Positions 35,855 through 45,515 of a stretch of DNA of 64,000 nt are shown piece after piece. The translations under genes were made by a program, and so were the position numbers. The stretch comes from Methanosarcina barkeri MS (GTDB lineage Archaea > Halobacteriota > Methanosarcinia > Methanosarcinales > Methanosarcinaceae): assembly GCF_000970025.1 (NCBI RefSeq), contig NZ_CP009528.1, positions 4,389,168-4,453,167 of the forward strand, read 5' to 3'. The stretch's first letter is position 1. Each line of letters begins with the position of its first letter. A model generated the notes under the pieces. It did no database searches, had not been told where the DNA came from, and was given only the letters and a program-made list of their open reading frames with translations.

Positions 35855-36039
35855 ATAGAATAACCCATTCTTTCCAAGAATAGTTCACCATATTCTTTTT
35901 CTATACTGAAATTATCACATTCATCATTTATTCCCATATTTTCATTTGTTTGAGCACTTGCAGCAGGTACAAATACTATGCTCAGCAGCAACATTGCCGC
36001 GAAGACTGTTCTGTCTAATATTTTTATACTTATTTTCAA
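35855..36039 (-). pseudogene. N-terminal part of secreted papain-like protease gene (5' fragment)
   Basis: From a TTG start at 36039, with AGAGGTGA ideally placed upstream, the frame reads MKISIKILDR, then the hydrophobic core TVFAAMLLLSIVFVPAASAQ (signal peptide, cleavage probably after ASA), then 31 residues of propeptide ending ERMGYS at the IS. The reading frame continues in the 33873-34717 fragment once the IS is removed. In its present state translation would run about 20 codons into the element and stop. Confidence 0.85.
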
Positions 36040-37500
36040 TTATTTCACCTCTTTATCCCAGAGCAAGATTACACAAACTTTAAACACTATCAAAGCTTAA
36101 TCATAATCTTGTATCCATGCACGTATTGTGGAGTTCAGATGACCGAAACTAACATTTGAACTTTAGATATTATTTTAGGATTAAAGTTTATAAGTTTTCT
36201 GTCCAAATAGTCAAACTAACTGTTTTTGATGTTCTTTTCAAGTACTCAATTATTCCTTGATGTTCAATTGTTGAAGACTATGATCAAAAAATTTATAGAA
36301 TCATAGTTGCGGCTAGTGTTTTTTGAATAGGGAAATTTAGAATGAATGGAATAAGATACATCTACTGTTTTTGAATATAATTTTCAGGGAAGAGAACCAA
36401 CTTTCAATATCGTGACAGTGTAGGATCAGGAGAAAGAATCAACCTATTTGCAATAAATAAATAGTGAATTCAATAGACACTCAATAGACTCATTAGTATA
36501 GCAAACTCTTAAAGGAAAGAAATCGAGCGCTTCGCGCTCAATTAAGAGGTAGATTCTAAAATATATAAAAAAGTATAAAATCGGTTAGTAGAAACTACAC
36601 ACGAGTTCACTTTAGGATTTTTCAATACTGAAATTTTTATAATAGATTATCGGAAATGGACTCTGGTCCAAAATCCAGTGATTTTTTGCATTTTTTGATT
36701 GAAAATCTGAATTAGCAAGAAAAATCTGGTTTTCACTAAAATCAATATTCGATATCTAAAGACGTCAATCCCTAAGTTGTATCACAAGAATTGTGACCAA
36801 TTACAAAATATAGTGATTTTGAATTTTACATTCATCACTAGATTTTGATACTGAGTCTCGGAAATGTAATAATTGATGAAAGAAGAATATTTTTTAAAAT
36901 ATTAAAGGAAGATAATAAATTAGTATGAGTAGTCATTCGGAACTACAGCAAATCGAAACTATTGAAAACTCAACAAGATTTTTATCTATTGGAGTATAAC
37001 TGTTGAGAATAAAAGAAGTAAATTATTATTAAAGTTATTTATTTGAGTATCACTCATAGCATGATTATAGATAGCTGAACTAATATTCTCCCCTTATGCA
37101 TGAGCCATTTCACCAATTGAATATTCAGATTTTTTATACCTTTTCAACGATCGATGTTTTGCGAAGAGCACATATACATCCACTGTTACCCCAACATCTT
37201 CAAATCTAACTGCGGGCTATTTCTCATAGACATTAAATCGTTTGTATAAAATTAAAATACTAAATATATTAGTGCGGCCATAAAAACAGATCGTTTTTGA
37301 AATTTATCTATAAGCTGACTATAATTCCTTAAACTTGAGAAATATTATAAGTTTAGTTCATTAATAACTCAAAATCCACTCACTTTCTAGAGCAGTGCAA
37401 ATTTAATATAATGATACCTTTATCCATCTAGTATTTCCTCCTATAGATCAAAATTACAATTATCTGATATCCCCCAATCAATTTCACGAGGATTTATAAT
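36040..37500. other. 1.46-kb AT-rich intergenic region
   Basis: No gene seen on either strand. One compact hairpin, gagcg-cttcg-cgctc, lies at about 36529-36543. The promoter of the glycyl-tRNA synthetase gene must lie near the right end; aaatatattag at 37263-37273 is a possible TATA box. The rest shows no repeat. Confidence 0.45.
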
Positions 37501-39324
37501 ATGGACAAGTACGAGAAGGTATTCGAGCTGGCTAAACGCCGGGGGTTCTTGTGGAACTCCTTTGAGCTGTATGGCGGAAGCCGCGGATTTTATGATTACG
37601 GGCCTCTTGGGAGCACACTGAAGAGGCGAATCGAGCAGACCTGGAGAGAATTTTACGTTATCCAGGAAGGGTTTATGGAGATCGAATGCCCGACAATCGG
37701 GATCGAGGAAGTCTTTATCGCGTCCGGGCACGTTGGAGGTTTTTCGGACCCACTGTGCGAGTGCATGAACTGTAAAGAAGCATTCCGGGCCGATCATCTT
37801 GTACAAAACGTAATGGAAGCCGCAGGGACCCTGAGTGCAGAAGAACTCACTAAGGTTATAAAGGAAAACGATATCCGATGCCCGGAGTGCGGTGGAAAAT
37901 TCGGCGACGCCTATGAATTCAACCTGATGTTCAAAACTACAATTGGGCCCGGCACTGGAAGGCAGGGATATCTCAGACCGGAGACAGCACAGGGTATGTT
38001 TGTCGATTTCCAGAGGCTGTCCCGTTTTTACAGGGACAAGCTGCCTTTTGGAGCCGTGCAGATCGGGAAATCTTACAGAAATGAAATCGCACCCAGGCAA
38101 GGTGTAATCCGTCTCAGGGAATTCACACAGGCCGAGTGCGAGATTTTCGTTGACCCGCGCAACAAGAAGCACCCCAACTTCGAGCGCTTTGCAGACAGAG
38201 AACTTGTACTATATTCCCAGAAAGCACAGGAGAAAGGCGAACCCTTCAGGATGACTGTCCGGGAAGCTGTGAAGACCGGAGTTATTGCACACGAAGTCCT
38301 GGGCTACAACATTGCACTAACCAACGAATTCCTGACAAAGGTTGGGATTGATCCTTCAAAACTCAGGTTCAGACAGCACCTGAAAGACGAAATGGCGCAT
38401 TATGCAATCGACTGCTGGGATGCCGAGATTGAGACCGACCGGTTCGGCTGGGTCGAGATCGTGGGAATTGCTGACAGGACAGATTACGACCTTAAAGCTC
38501 ATGCAAAGGTCAGCAAGACCGAGCTTTATGTGTATGTCGAATACGACGAGCCAAAAATGGTTACTCGCTTTGTTGTAAAGCCGAACATGGGCAAGCTCGG
38601 GCCTCTCTTTAAGGGCAAAGCAAAAGCCGTCGCAGATGCCTTAAAACAGCTTTCCGAAGAAGAACTATCAAAGGATGAGATCAAAGTTACCGTGGACGGG
38701 GAAGAGTTTACAGTCGGTTCGGATGCAGTGGACTTTGCGGAAGAAACCGTTAAAGTCAGTGGAGAAAACGTCATCCCTCACGTAATCGAGCCCTCTTATG
38801 GGATCGACAGGATCTTCTACGGCGTTATGGAGCATGCCTATGACGAAGAGAACGTGGCTCAGAAGGTTGCCGAATCCGGGCTTAAAGGCACAGAAGAAAC
38901 TGAAAAGGAATCTGAAGCCGGAAAGAGCGAAGGTGAAACTGAGGGAGAAGAGGAAGCCCGTCTCGTCATGCACTTTTCAAGCGCAGTTGCCCCGGTACAG
39001 GTTGCAGTCCTCCCACTCCTGACCCGTAAAGAGCTTGCAGACCCTGCAAAGGATATCATTGTAAAACTCAGGGAAAAGGCCCTGCTTGTCAATTATGATG
39101 ATTCCGGAACCATCGGGCGCCGCTACAGGAGAAACGACGAAATCGGAACTCCTTACTGTGTTACTGTAGATTACGATACCCTCAAAGACGGGACTGTAAC
39201 TATAAGGGACAGAGATTCCATGCGTCAGATCCGAGCTCCGGTAAAAGGTATCGAAAACGTGCTCTACGAACTTATTTACAGAGGCAGAACTTTCGAATCC
39301 GCAGGCAAGCCCTTTAACTTCTAA
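37501..39324 (+). CDS. glyS: Glycyl-tRNA synthetase (archaeal/eukaryotic alpha2 type)
   Basis: A 607-aa class II synthetase that charges tRNA-Gly. It starts MDKYEKVFELAKRRGFLWNS and holds YGGSRGFYDYGPLGS, a Cys-rich insertion with CECMNCKEAF and CPECGGKF (possible zinc site, residues 85-145), RPETAQGMFVDF (class II motif 2 region, with the glycine-recognition GTGRQGYLRPETAQ) and SYGIDRIFYGVMEHAY (motif 3). The C-terminal anticodon-binding domain starts at VAVLPLLTRKEL. Between motif 3 and the anticodon domain is a Glu/Lys-rich insertion of about 40 residues. Length is typical for archaea. Confidence 0.96.
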   Translation: MDKYEKVFELAKRRGFLWNSFELYGGSRGFYDYGPLGSTLKRRIEQTWREFYVIQEGFMEIECPTIGIEEVFIASGHVGGFSDPLCECMNCKEAFRADHLVQNVMEAAGTLSAEELTKVIKENDIRCPECGGKFGDAYEFNLMFKTTIGPGTGRQGYLRPETAQGMFVDFQRLSRFYRDKLPFGAVQIGKSYRNEIAPRQGVIRLREFTQAECEIFVDPRNKKHPNFERFADRELVLYSQKAQEKGEPFRMTVREAVKTGVIAHEVLGYNIALTNEFLTKVGIDPSKLRFRQHLKDEMAHYAIDCWDAEIETDRFGWVEIVGIADRTDYDLKAHAKVSKTELYVYVEYDEPKMVTRFVVKPNMGKLGPLFKGKAKAVADALKQLSEEELSKDEIKVTVDGEEFTVGSDAVDFAEETVKVSGENVIPHVIEPSYGIDRIFYGVMEHAYDEENVAQKVAESGLKGTEETEKESEAGKSEGETEGEEEARLVMHFSSAVAPVQVAVLPLLTRKELADPAKDIIVKLREKALLVNYDDSGTIGRRYRRNDEIGTPYCVTVDYDTLKDGTVTIRDRDSMRQIRAPVKGIENVLYELIYRGRTFESAGKPFNF

Positions 39325-39400
39325 AATTAAAAAACTGGCAGTTCCTGAGCTGTGGGCTAAAAAGCCTGCAGCAAAGTTTTTAGTTTTTTATGTTCATTAA
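39325..39400 (+). terminator. T-rich termination region after glyS
   Basis: Directly after the stop codon lie gtttttagttttttatg and other T-runs (about 39376-39392), preceded by a weak ctgca/tgcag-type stem. Archaeal transcription often ends at such T-tracts. It is followed by aaaattgaatt repeats (39400-39455). Confidence 0.45.
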
Positions 39401-39567
39401 AAATTAAATTAAAAAATTGAATTAAAAAATTGAATTAAAAAATTGAATTAAAAATCTGAAACAAATAGCCCTTCGGATAAATTAATCTGAGATAAATTAA
39501 TCAGACCTGAAATAAATTTAACCACATTTAGAATAAATTAATCTGAAAGAAACGATCCTGAAATAGA

Positions 39568-42279
39568 ATGAACGAGAATCTTTTTCCTGAAAAACCTGGG
39601 TTCATGAAGCACCCGCTGATAAAACCCGATACTGTTGAGCAGAGGCTCTATCAATTGAATCTTGCGGGAAAAGCCCTCGAAGGCTCAAGCCTTGTTGTGC
39701 TTCCTACTGGGCTTGGAAAAACCATTATAGCTCTTTTTGTAATTGTTTCCAGGCTTCAGCGTTTCGGGGGAAAAGCCCTGATTCTTTCCCCAACAAAACC
39801 GCTTGTTGAGCAACATGCGGCTTTTTTCAAAAAAGTAATGGCTCTTCCTGAAGATGAGATTCTCACTTTTACAGGCAGCATTGCGCCTGCAGAACGTGAA
39901 AAACTCTGGGCTCAGGGGAAATTGATAATATCCACCCCTCAGGTGATTGAAAACGACCTTCTTACAAAAAGAATCAGCCTTGAGGATGTAACTCACATAA
40001 CCTTTGACGAAGCCCACAGAGCAGTCGGAAATTACGCTTATACCTTTATTGCGGAAAAATACTTCGAAAGCGCAAAAAACCCTCATGTGCTCGGAATTAC
40101 TGCAAGCCCTGGAAGTTCGGATGAGAAAATCTCTGAAGTATGTCAGGCTTTACACATTGAAAATGTCTCCGTGAAAACTGAAAAAGACAGAGATGTCCGT
40201 CCTTATGTGCAGGAAAAAAAGATAGAATGGTTTCAGGTCCAGCTTCCTTCCGAAATGGCCGAAATCCGGGGCTATCTGGAAAAAATTTTTGATGACCGGC
40301 TTGTAACCGTAAGAGATTTGGGTTTTTCAGTAGGCAATGGGAAATATGTCTCTAAAAAAGACCTCTTGCTTCTCCAGAAGAAACTGCAGGGTGAAATCCG
40401 GATAGGAGGCGACCCTGCGGTTTTTACTGCAATGTCTGTGCTTGCTGAAATGGTGAAAGTGAACCATGCTGTGGAAATGATTGAAACTCAGGGACTTGAG
40501 CCTCTCAGAAAATACCTGGAGAAACTTGATGCTGAAGCCTCTTCAAGCAGTGCAAGCAAGGCTTCAAAAAGACTGATGGACGATCTCTACATGAGAAAAG
40601 CCCTTTATAAATTAAAGGAATGCGAGGTCGAACATCCTAAACTAGAGCTTACGCGGAAACTCGTATCCAAACAGCTAAAAGGAAGTTCTGATTCCAGAGT
40701 AATTGTTTTTACGAATTATAGGGACACAGCAGAGATAGTGGTAAATGCCCTCTCAGAAAGTCCAGAAATTTCCCCTATCCGTTTTGTAGGGCAGGCCTCG
40801 CGCCGTAAGGACAAAGGACTTACGCAAAAACAACAGGTGGAAGTTCTCGATAAGTTTAGAGCAGGAGAATACAACGTACTTGTAGCTACATCAGTTGCTG
40901 AAGAAGGACTTGATATCCCTTCCACAGACCTGGTATTATTCTACGAACCCATTCCTTCGGAAATCCGGAGCATCCAGCGTAAAGGCAGGACAGGCAGGCA
41001 GCATAAAGGCAGAGTCATTATACTTGTGACAAAAGGTACACGCGACGAAGCCTATTACTGGAGCAGTAAGAACAAGGAAAAAAGGATGCTAAAAAGCATG
41101 CACGGGCTTGAAGCTCTTCTGGAACCCAAAGATTTAAAGCAGGATTCGAAACTTTCAGACTTTGAATCCAAAGCTTTTATTCCGGATTATACGCAAAGTA
41201 AAGCTGAAAATGAGATTGAAATAAATAGCAGTAATCTGACTGTAAATCTTAGTGGTTTTGTAAACAACAGGGACAAAGATGTAGATACTACCGTTTTTGC
41301 AGATAACAAGGACACGGCTGTAGATAACAGTAGTTTTACAAACATCGGAGGCAGGGCTGCAGATGTTAGAGATTTAACTGTAGACAGCGAAGATTTAACT
41401 GTAGACAGCAGGGATATGGCTGCTGGCTCAAAGTGTAACAGGGCTAATGAAGAAATAAATGAAGATAACTGTGGAGTCGGAAAAGAACAAAAGAATGAAG
41501 AAAAAAGCAGGGAAGAAAATCTAAAAGAAAGGCAAAAAACCTTTGTTTATTTTGAAACTCTTTCTGGAAAGAAACCTGAATCCCCATCCGAAACTGCTGC
41601 AGAAGTATCCAAAATAGAAATCAACCCCGAATCTCTGAAAATAGTAGTGGACTTCAGGGAAGCAAAAAGTGGGGTTGCAAATGTTCTTGATAAGCTTGGA
41701 GTAGAAATTATATTTACCACGCTTGAAATTGGTGATTACGTTGTAAGCGACCGCCTTGCTGTGGAGAGAAAGCGCACGGATGACTTTGTAAGCTCTCTTG
41801 TTGATGGAAAACGTAATCTTTTTGCGCAATTATCTAATCTTACAAGAGTATATCAAAAACCTGTTCTTATCATTGAAGGAACAGAACTTTTCACTTCCAG
41901 GCAAATCAACCCTAATGCTATTTACGGCTCCTTGATATCCATTGCTGTTGATTTTGGAGTGTCACTGCTATATTCAAGAGATGAAGAAGAAACTGCTGCA
42001 ATTTTAAAAATGCTTGCAAAGCGTGAGCAGATGGGAAATAAAAGAGAAGTCAATCCCCACGGGAAAAAATCAACAAGTACCCTTCCTGAGCAGCAGGAAT
42101 ACCTGGTATCCGCGATCGCAGACATCGGGCCGAAAGCTGCAAGAAACCTTCTTTTGCACTTTGGCTCAGTAGAGGCTATTATGAAAGCTGATGCCAAAGA
42201 ACTCAAGAAAGTAAACTTGATAGGACCAAAAAGAGCAACAAAAATTAGAGAACTCATTGAGGCTCCCTATAAAGGATAA
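39568..42279 (+). CDS. hef: Hef-type helicase/nuclease (FANCM/XPF-like)
   Basis: A 903-aa fusion that acts on stalled replication forks. Helicase part: LPTGLGKTIIAL (Walker A, about residues 46-57), STPQVIENDL, ITFDEAHRAVG (DEAH), VIVFTNYRDTAE, ATSVAEEGLDIPSTDLV and IQRKGRTGRQHKGRV (motif VI, about 470). Nuclease part from about residue 690: VVDFREAKSGVANVL, LEIGDYVVSDRLAVERKRTDDF, the full D...GD...ERKxxxD motif of XPF. Helix-hairpin-helix pair at the C-terminus: AIADIGPKAARNLLLHFGS and VNLIGPKRATKIREL. The two halves are joined by a low-complexity acidic linker of about 140 residues with repeats such as DLTVDS. All catalytic residues appear intact. Confidence 0.95.
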   Translation: MNENLFPEKPGFMKHPLIKPDTVEQRLYQLNLAGKALEGSSLVVLPTGLGKTIIALFVIVSRLQRFGGKALILSPTKPLVEQHAAFFKKVMALPEDEILTFTGSIAPAEREKLWAQGKLIISTPQVIENDLLTKRISLEDVTHITFDEAHRAVGNYAYTFIAEKYFESAKNPHVLGITASPGSSDEKISEVCQALHIENVSVKTEKDRDVRPYVQEKKIEWFQVQLPSEMAEIRGYLEKIFDDRLVTVRDLGFSVGNGKYVSKKDLLLLQKKLQGEIRIGGDPAVFTAMSVLAEMVKVNHAVEMIETQGLEPLRKYLEKLDAEASSSSASKASKRLMDDLYMRKALYKLKECEVEHPKLELTRKLVSKQLKGSSDSRVIVFTNYRDTAEIVVNALSESPEISPIRFVGQASRRKDKGLTQKQQVEVLDKFRAGEYNVLVATSVAEEGLDIPSTDLVLFYEPIPSEIRSIQRKGRTGRQHKGRVIILVTKGTRDEAYYWSSKNKEKRMLKSMHGLEALLEPKDLKQDSKLSDFESKAFIPDYTQSKAENEIEINSSNLTVNLSGFVNNRDKDVDTTVFADNKDTAVDNSSFTNIGGRAADVRDLTVDSEDLTVDSRDMAAGSKCNRANEEINEDNCGVGKEQKNEEKSREENLKERQKTFVYFETLSGKKPESPSETAAEVSKIEINPESLKIVVDFREAKSGVANVLDKLGVEIIFTTLEIGDYVVSDRLAVERKRTDDFVSSLVDGKRNLFAQLSNLTRVYQKPVLIIEGTELFTSRQINPNAIYGSLISIAVDFGVSLLYSRDEEETAAILKMLAKREQMGNKREVNPHGKKSTSTLPEQQEYLVSAIADIGPKAARNLLLHFGSVEAIMKADAKELKKVNLIGPKRATKIRELIEAPYKG

Positions 42280-42354
42280 ATGACAGAAAAAGTAACGAAA
42301 AAAGTAACGAAAAAAGTAACGAAAAAAATATTCTCTTTCTTTTTACTCTTACCT

Positions 42355-43032
42355 TTATAACTGCCTCAGGCGCTCTATAAGCCCAAGCCCTTTTCCAATT
42401 AATTCAAAATCTTCGGCAATCCTACGCAGGTCTGTTTCATCCTGAAGGCAATCTGCAATATTGACCATCTTTCTAAAGAGAAGGTCTTCCAGTACCTTCC
42501 GGTCTCTATGGACTCCTGCTACCTTTGATACTGCCGCGGGTTTTTCTGCTCTTTCTGAGGGTGCAGCCTGGATTACAGGAGCTACAGGACCTCTAGGAAT
42601 TGTAGAAGCTCTAGAGATTGTAGAAGCTTTAGGAACTGCAGGTGCTTTCCTTCCTGCTTCTTCTTTTTCAGAAGGTAATACGGGAATTTCCTCTTTTATT
42701 GGCTCGATAGCTTTTTCCTCTTCTTCGTCAGTTTCCGAGGTTCTCGGCCCGAACCTTGATTTTTGCCTGTGCGCCTGAACTCTCTTCTTAGTCTCAAGAG
42801 AAGACTTGTTTTTTTCTGTAGACTGTCTGGGTTCAGGAGCCGGGACTTCTGTGACTGCTGGTTCCGGAGCTTCTTTTTCTTCCTGGACATCACATATAGG
42901 ACAGATTACTCTACCCTGATAACGGAACTTTGGGGCCCCGCAGACATTACAATGCTCAGCAAGCATTGTGCCCCCTAGTTCAAGGAAACGTGCTATTCGC
43001 TTTACTTTTTTATCTTTTTCAGAATCCATAGA
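42355..43032 (-). CDS. Zinc-ribbon protein of the Sjogren/scleroderma autoantigen 1 (p27-like) family
   Basis: About 225 aa. The N-terminus MDSEKDKKVKRIARFLELGG is followed by TMLAEHCNVCGAPKFRYQGR and VICPICD, a CxxC...CxxC zinc ribbon that defines the family. A long Glu/Pro/Ala/Lys-rich disordered region (about residues 60-175) leads to a C-terminal helical segment (RKVLEDLLFRKMVNIADCLQDETDL). The ATG at 43032 follows GGAAGG; the ATG at 43077 would add 15 basic residues. The cellular role is not established. It converges on hef. Confidence 0.82.
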   Translation of the reverse strand, partial: SMDSEKDKKVKRIARFLELGGTMLAEHCNVCGAPKFRYQGRVICPICDVQEEKEAPEPAVTEVPAPEPRQSTEKNKSSLETKKRVQAHRQKSRFGPRTSETDEEEEKAIEPIKEEIPVLPSEKEEAGRKAPAVPKASTISRASTIPRGPVAPVIQAAPSERAEKPAAVSKVAGVHRDRKVLEDLLFRKMVNIADCLQDETDLRRIAEDFELIGKGLGLIERLRQL

Positions 43033-43316
43033 TCTGGCCTTCCTTTGTTCACGGCTTCTTATGCATTTGCTTCTCACTTATTTTATAAAATTTTTCCTGT
43101 AGCTCACTGTATATGAAGCTAATTTATCCTGTGTAAATAAGAAAAAGGAAATAAATACAGAATCACAATGGGTAGACTCTGATATGGGGAACCTTTAAAA
43201 TCACCGATAATATTTTATATAACAAGCCTATCTTAGACTAATCTATACTATACCATACTATATTAGCTATATTAGCTCTAATTTTTATATAATAATTAAC
43301 TGCGAAGGTGATTAGA

Positions 43317-43589
43317 ATGTCATCAAATGATTCAGCAGATGTTATAAAACAATGTCTTCAAGTCCTAGAAAGTATAACCAGTGACTCTTCAGTTCCTAGA
43401 AATATCAGGCGTTCCGTAAATGAAATTATGGACATACTGAACAACGAATCCGAACCTCTCTTTCTTAGAGCGGCATCAAGCATTTCCATTCTCGAAGATA
43501 TAAGCAATGATCCTAACCTTCCTCTGCACACAAGAACTTTGATATGGAACCTCTCAAGCCAGCTCGAGACCATTCCTGTAGATGAGTAA
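43317..43589 (+). CDS. UPF0147 family protein
   Basis: A 90-aa all-helical archaeal protein: [61 protein letters not shown] and [15 protein letters not shown]. This pattern of helix with Asp-Pro or Val-Pro turns is characteristic of UPF0147. The ATG at 43317 is chosen because GAAGGTGAT lies just upstream and uses the GTG at 43308 as part of the ribosome site. A TATA-like tttttatataat is at 43281-43292. Function unknown; conserved in many archaea. Confidence 0.9.
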   Translation: MSSNDSADVIKQCLQVLESITSDSSVPRNIRRSVNEIMDILNNESEPLFLRAASSISILEDISNDPNLPLHTRTLIWNLSSQLETIPVDE

Positions 43590-44376
43590 TCCTGTAGATG
43601 ACATAAACACAATTCATACAGACATAGATTCTAAAATATAAAAATAGAATTTGCGTGGGAGCAAATGCTGGGAACAGACAAGCTCCAAGAAAAACATCTC
43701 TCGAGATGATCCTGCTAAAAATCCCGAACTCTAACTAATTCTAAAAAAAGAACTAAAAGGTAACAACCTTACTATTCTATTAGCTACCTCAAGCTGATTT
43801 TGGAATTGTCTTCTGGAAGTTAGAGGATATCGACAAGGAAAAAGCCCTTTTCCTTCTTTTTTATATCTTTTCCTGAAAACTGGATTAGAACTCTGGACCT
43901 TAAAATCGGATTATAAGTTGACTCAAGAACGTAAGAGGACTGAATAGAAAAGAATGTAAGAGGGCCGAATCCAAAAAGATGTAAAAAGATGAAATGGAAA
44001 AATGTAAGAGAATTAAATAGAAAAAATTGAGAAATATAGAATGGAAAAATAATAGAATAAAAATAGAAATTTAAGGAATTTCAAACTTAGATATAACTCA
44101 TACTATATAAAGTGAAGATTTTAAAGTGAAGATTTTAAAGTGAAGATTTTAAAGTGAAGATTTTAAAGTGAAAATTTAAGGAATTCTGAACTCAGTATAT
44201 ACAGGGAAAAAATTTATACATAGACGTGAGATATTTGAAAAGAATTTCTTAGATGAGATTTTAGAATTCTGGAAAAACTATAGAAAACGTATAATAACTA
44301 TTTTAGTTTTAAGCTGAAAATTAGTTTTAGGCAGAAAAACTAATCGTGTAAAAGGCTAAAAAACATAAAAGGGGGT
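43590..44376. other. Intergenic region with short tandem repeats
   Basis: About 790 bases without a gene. It contains loosely repeated gtaagag...gaat segments (43930-44050) and a clean 14-bp tandem repeat at 44111-44180. Confidence 0.5.
44111..44180. repeat. 14-bp tandem repeat, four exact copies plus one variant
   Basis: Unit agtgaagattttaa at 44111, 44125, 44139 and 44153, then a diverged fifth copy agtgaaaatttaag. Non-coding, about 200 bases upstream of the translin-family gene. Confidence 0.92.
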
Positions 44377-45009
44377 ATGAAAATCTTGCTTGAAGAAATC
44401 TCGGCCCGAATAAGAGAAAATTTTGAGGCTAAGGATAGTATAAGGGAAGAGGGATTGAAGATTTCACGGGAAGTTGTCAGGGAATGCAGGACAGCATCAT
44501 TTGCTCTGCACGGCCAGGACTTTGAAAAAGCAGATAAAAGTATCAAAACCGCAAGACATGCGCTTGAGAAACTTGAAGTTCTTTTCGAAGGGCACGCTGA
44601 CATTTATTATGCAGGCTTTGTAGAACATGCCCAGCAGGAGTATTCGGAGGTTTCAGTCCTCAGCAGCCTGCTAAAAGAAGAAGGAAAACTTCCCTCCCCC
44701 GAAGAGTTAAGAGTAGAATATGCAGCTTACCTTAATGGGCTTGGGGACGTTGTCGGAGAGCTTAGGAGGCACGTTCTTGACCTTATAAGGAAAGAGTCCT
44801 TTGAGAAAGCCGAAGTGTTTTTAGATATTATGGAAAATATCCATGCAGTGCTTATGGACTTTGACTACCCTGATGCCATAACAGGAGGACTGAGGCGAAA
44901 AACCGATGTATCCCGCTCCTTAATAGAAAAAACGCGCGGTGATGTTGTTAACGCAATTGGTCAGAAAAAGCTTGAGGCTGCAATGCGAAATATGGAATCA
45001 AAACTTTAG
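44377..45009 (+). CDS. Translin family nucleic-acid-binding protein
   Basis: A 210-aa all-helical protein. EGLKISREVVRECRTASFALHGQDFEKADKSI is typical of the translin N-terminal helices. YAGFVEHAQQEYSEVSVL and GDVVGELRRHVLDLIRKESFEKAEVFLDIMENIHAVLM match the helices that form the translin barrel and carry acidic residues used by the TRAX-like nuclease subunit. Archaeal homologs form octameric shells that bind RNA. The ATG follows AAAAGGGGG too closely (one base); a TTG four codons later (44389) has better spacing and may be the start. Confidence 0.88.
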   Translation: MKILLEEISARIRENFEAKDSIREEGLKISREVVRECRTASFALHGQDFEKADKSIKTARHALEKLEVLFEGHADIYYAGFVEHAQQEYSEVSVLSSLLKEEGKLPSPEELRVEYAAYLNGLGDVVGELRRHVLDLIRKESFEKAEVFLDIMENIHAVLMDFDYPDAITGGLRRKTDVSRSLIEKTRGDVVNAIGQKKLEAAMRNMESKL

Positions 45010-45515
45010 ATAGCCTTAGATAAAAGAATGCTTAAATATCGAGAAAATCAGCACTTTTGAACCGCAAAAGTTAAAGTTGGTCGTAAAACGCAATCTACTA
45101 ATATACAGCTTCCACTAATACAGACTCCACTAATCCACTAATAATACAGATTCCACTAATCCACTAATAATACAGATTCCACTAATCCACTAATAATACA
45201 GATTCCACTAATATACAGCTCACTCGATAACTATTAAACCGCTGATTAGTTTAACAATTACTAGCCTTCCGGCAGTTTAACTATTTAAACCTTGGAATAT
45301 AGAATTTCCAAGTTAACTAACGTAGGATTAAAATTAGCAGAATTAGAATTAATGTTGACAGTTTATAATTATACACGATATTCTTAATATTAAACTTGGC
45401 AATTTATATACTAATTAGCAGGTTTAGAATTGAACTTTACAGATTATAAACGTATTTGACAGACTTATAATTCCAATAATCTAGAATTCCAATAATCTAT
45501 TCAAGAGGATTATGC
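45010..45515. other. Intergenic region with 26-bp repeats upstream of sepS
   Basis: AT-rich, without a gene. The repeat (listed separately) is followed by a loosely repetitive series of aattagcag/gaattaga words to about 45500. The ribosome site AGAGGA for sepS is at 45501-45506. Confidence 0.5.
45128..45210. repeat. 26-bp tandem repeat, about three copies
   Basis: Unit tccactaatccactaataa plus tacagat; copies start near 45127, 45153 and 45179, followed by a partial copy. The unit itself contains an internal duplication of ccactaat. Confidence 0.88.

Noticed and set aside
37441-38172. 243-codon minus-strand frame
   Set aside because: Wholly antisense to the N-terminal half of glyS, whose motifs are unmistakable.
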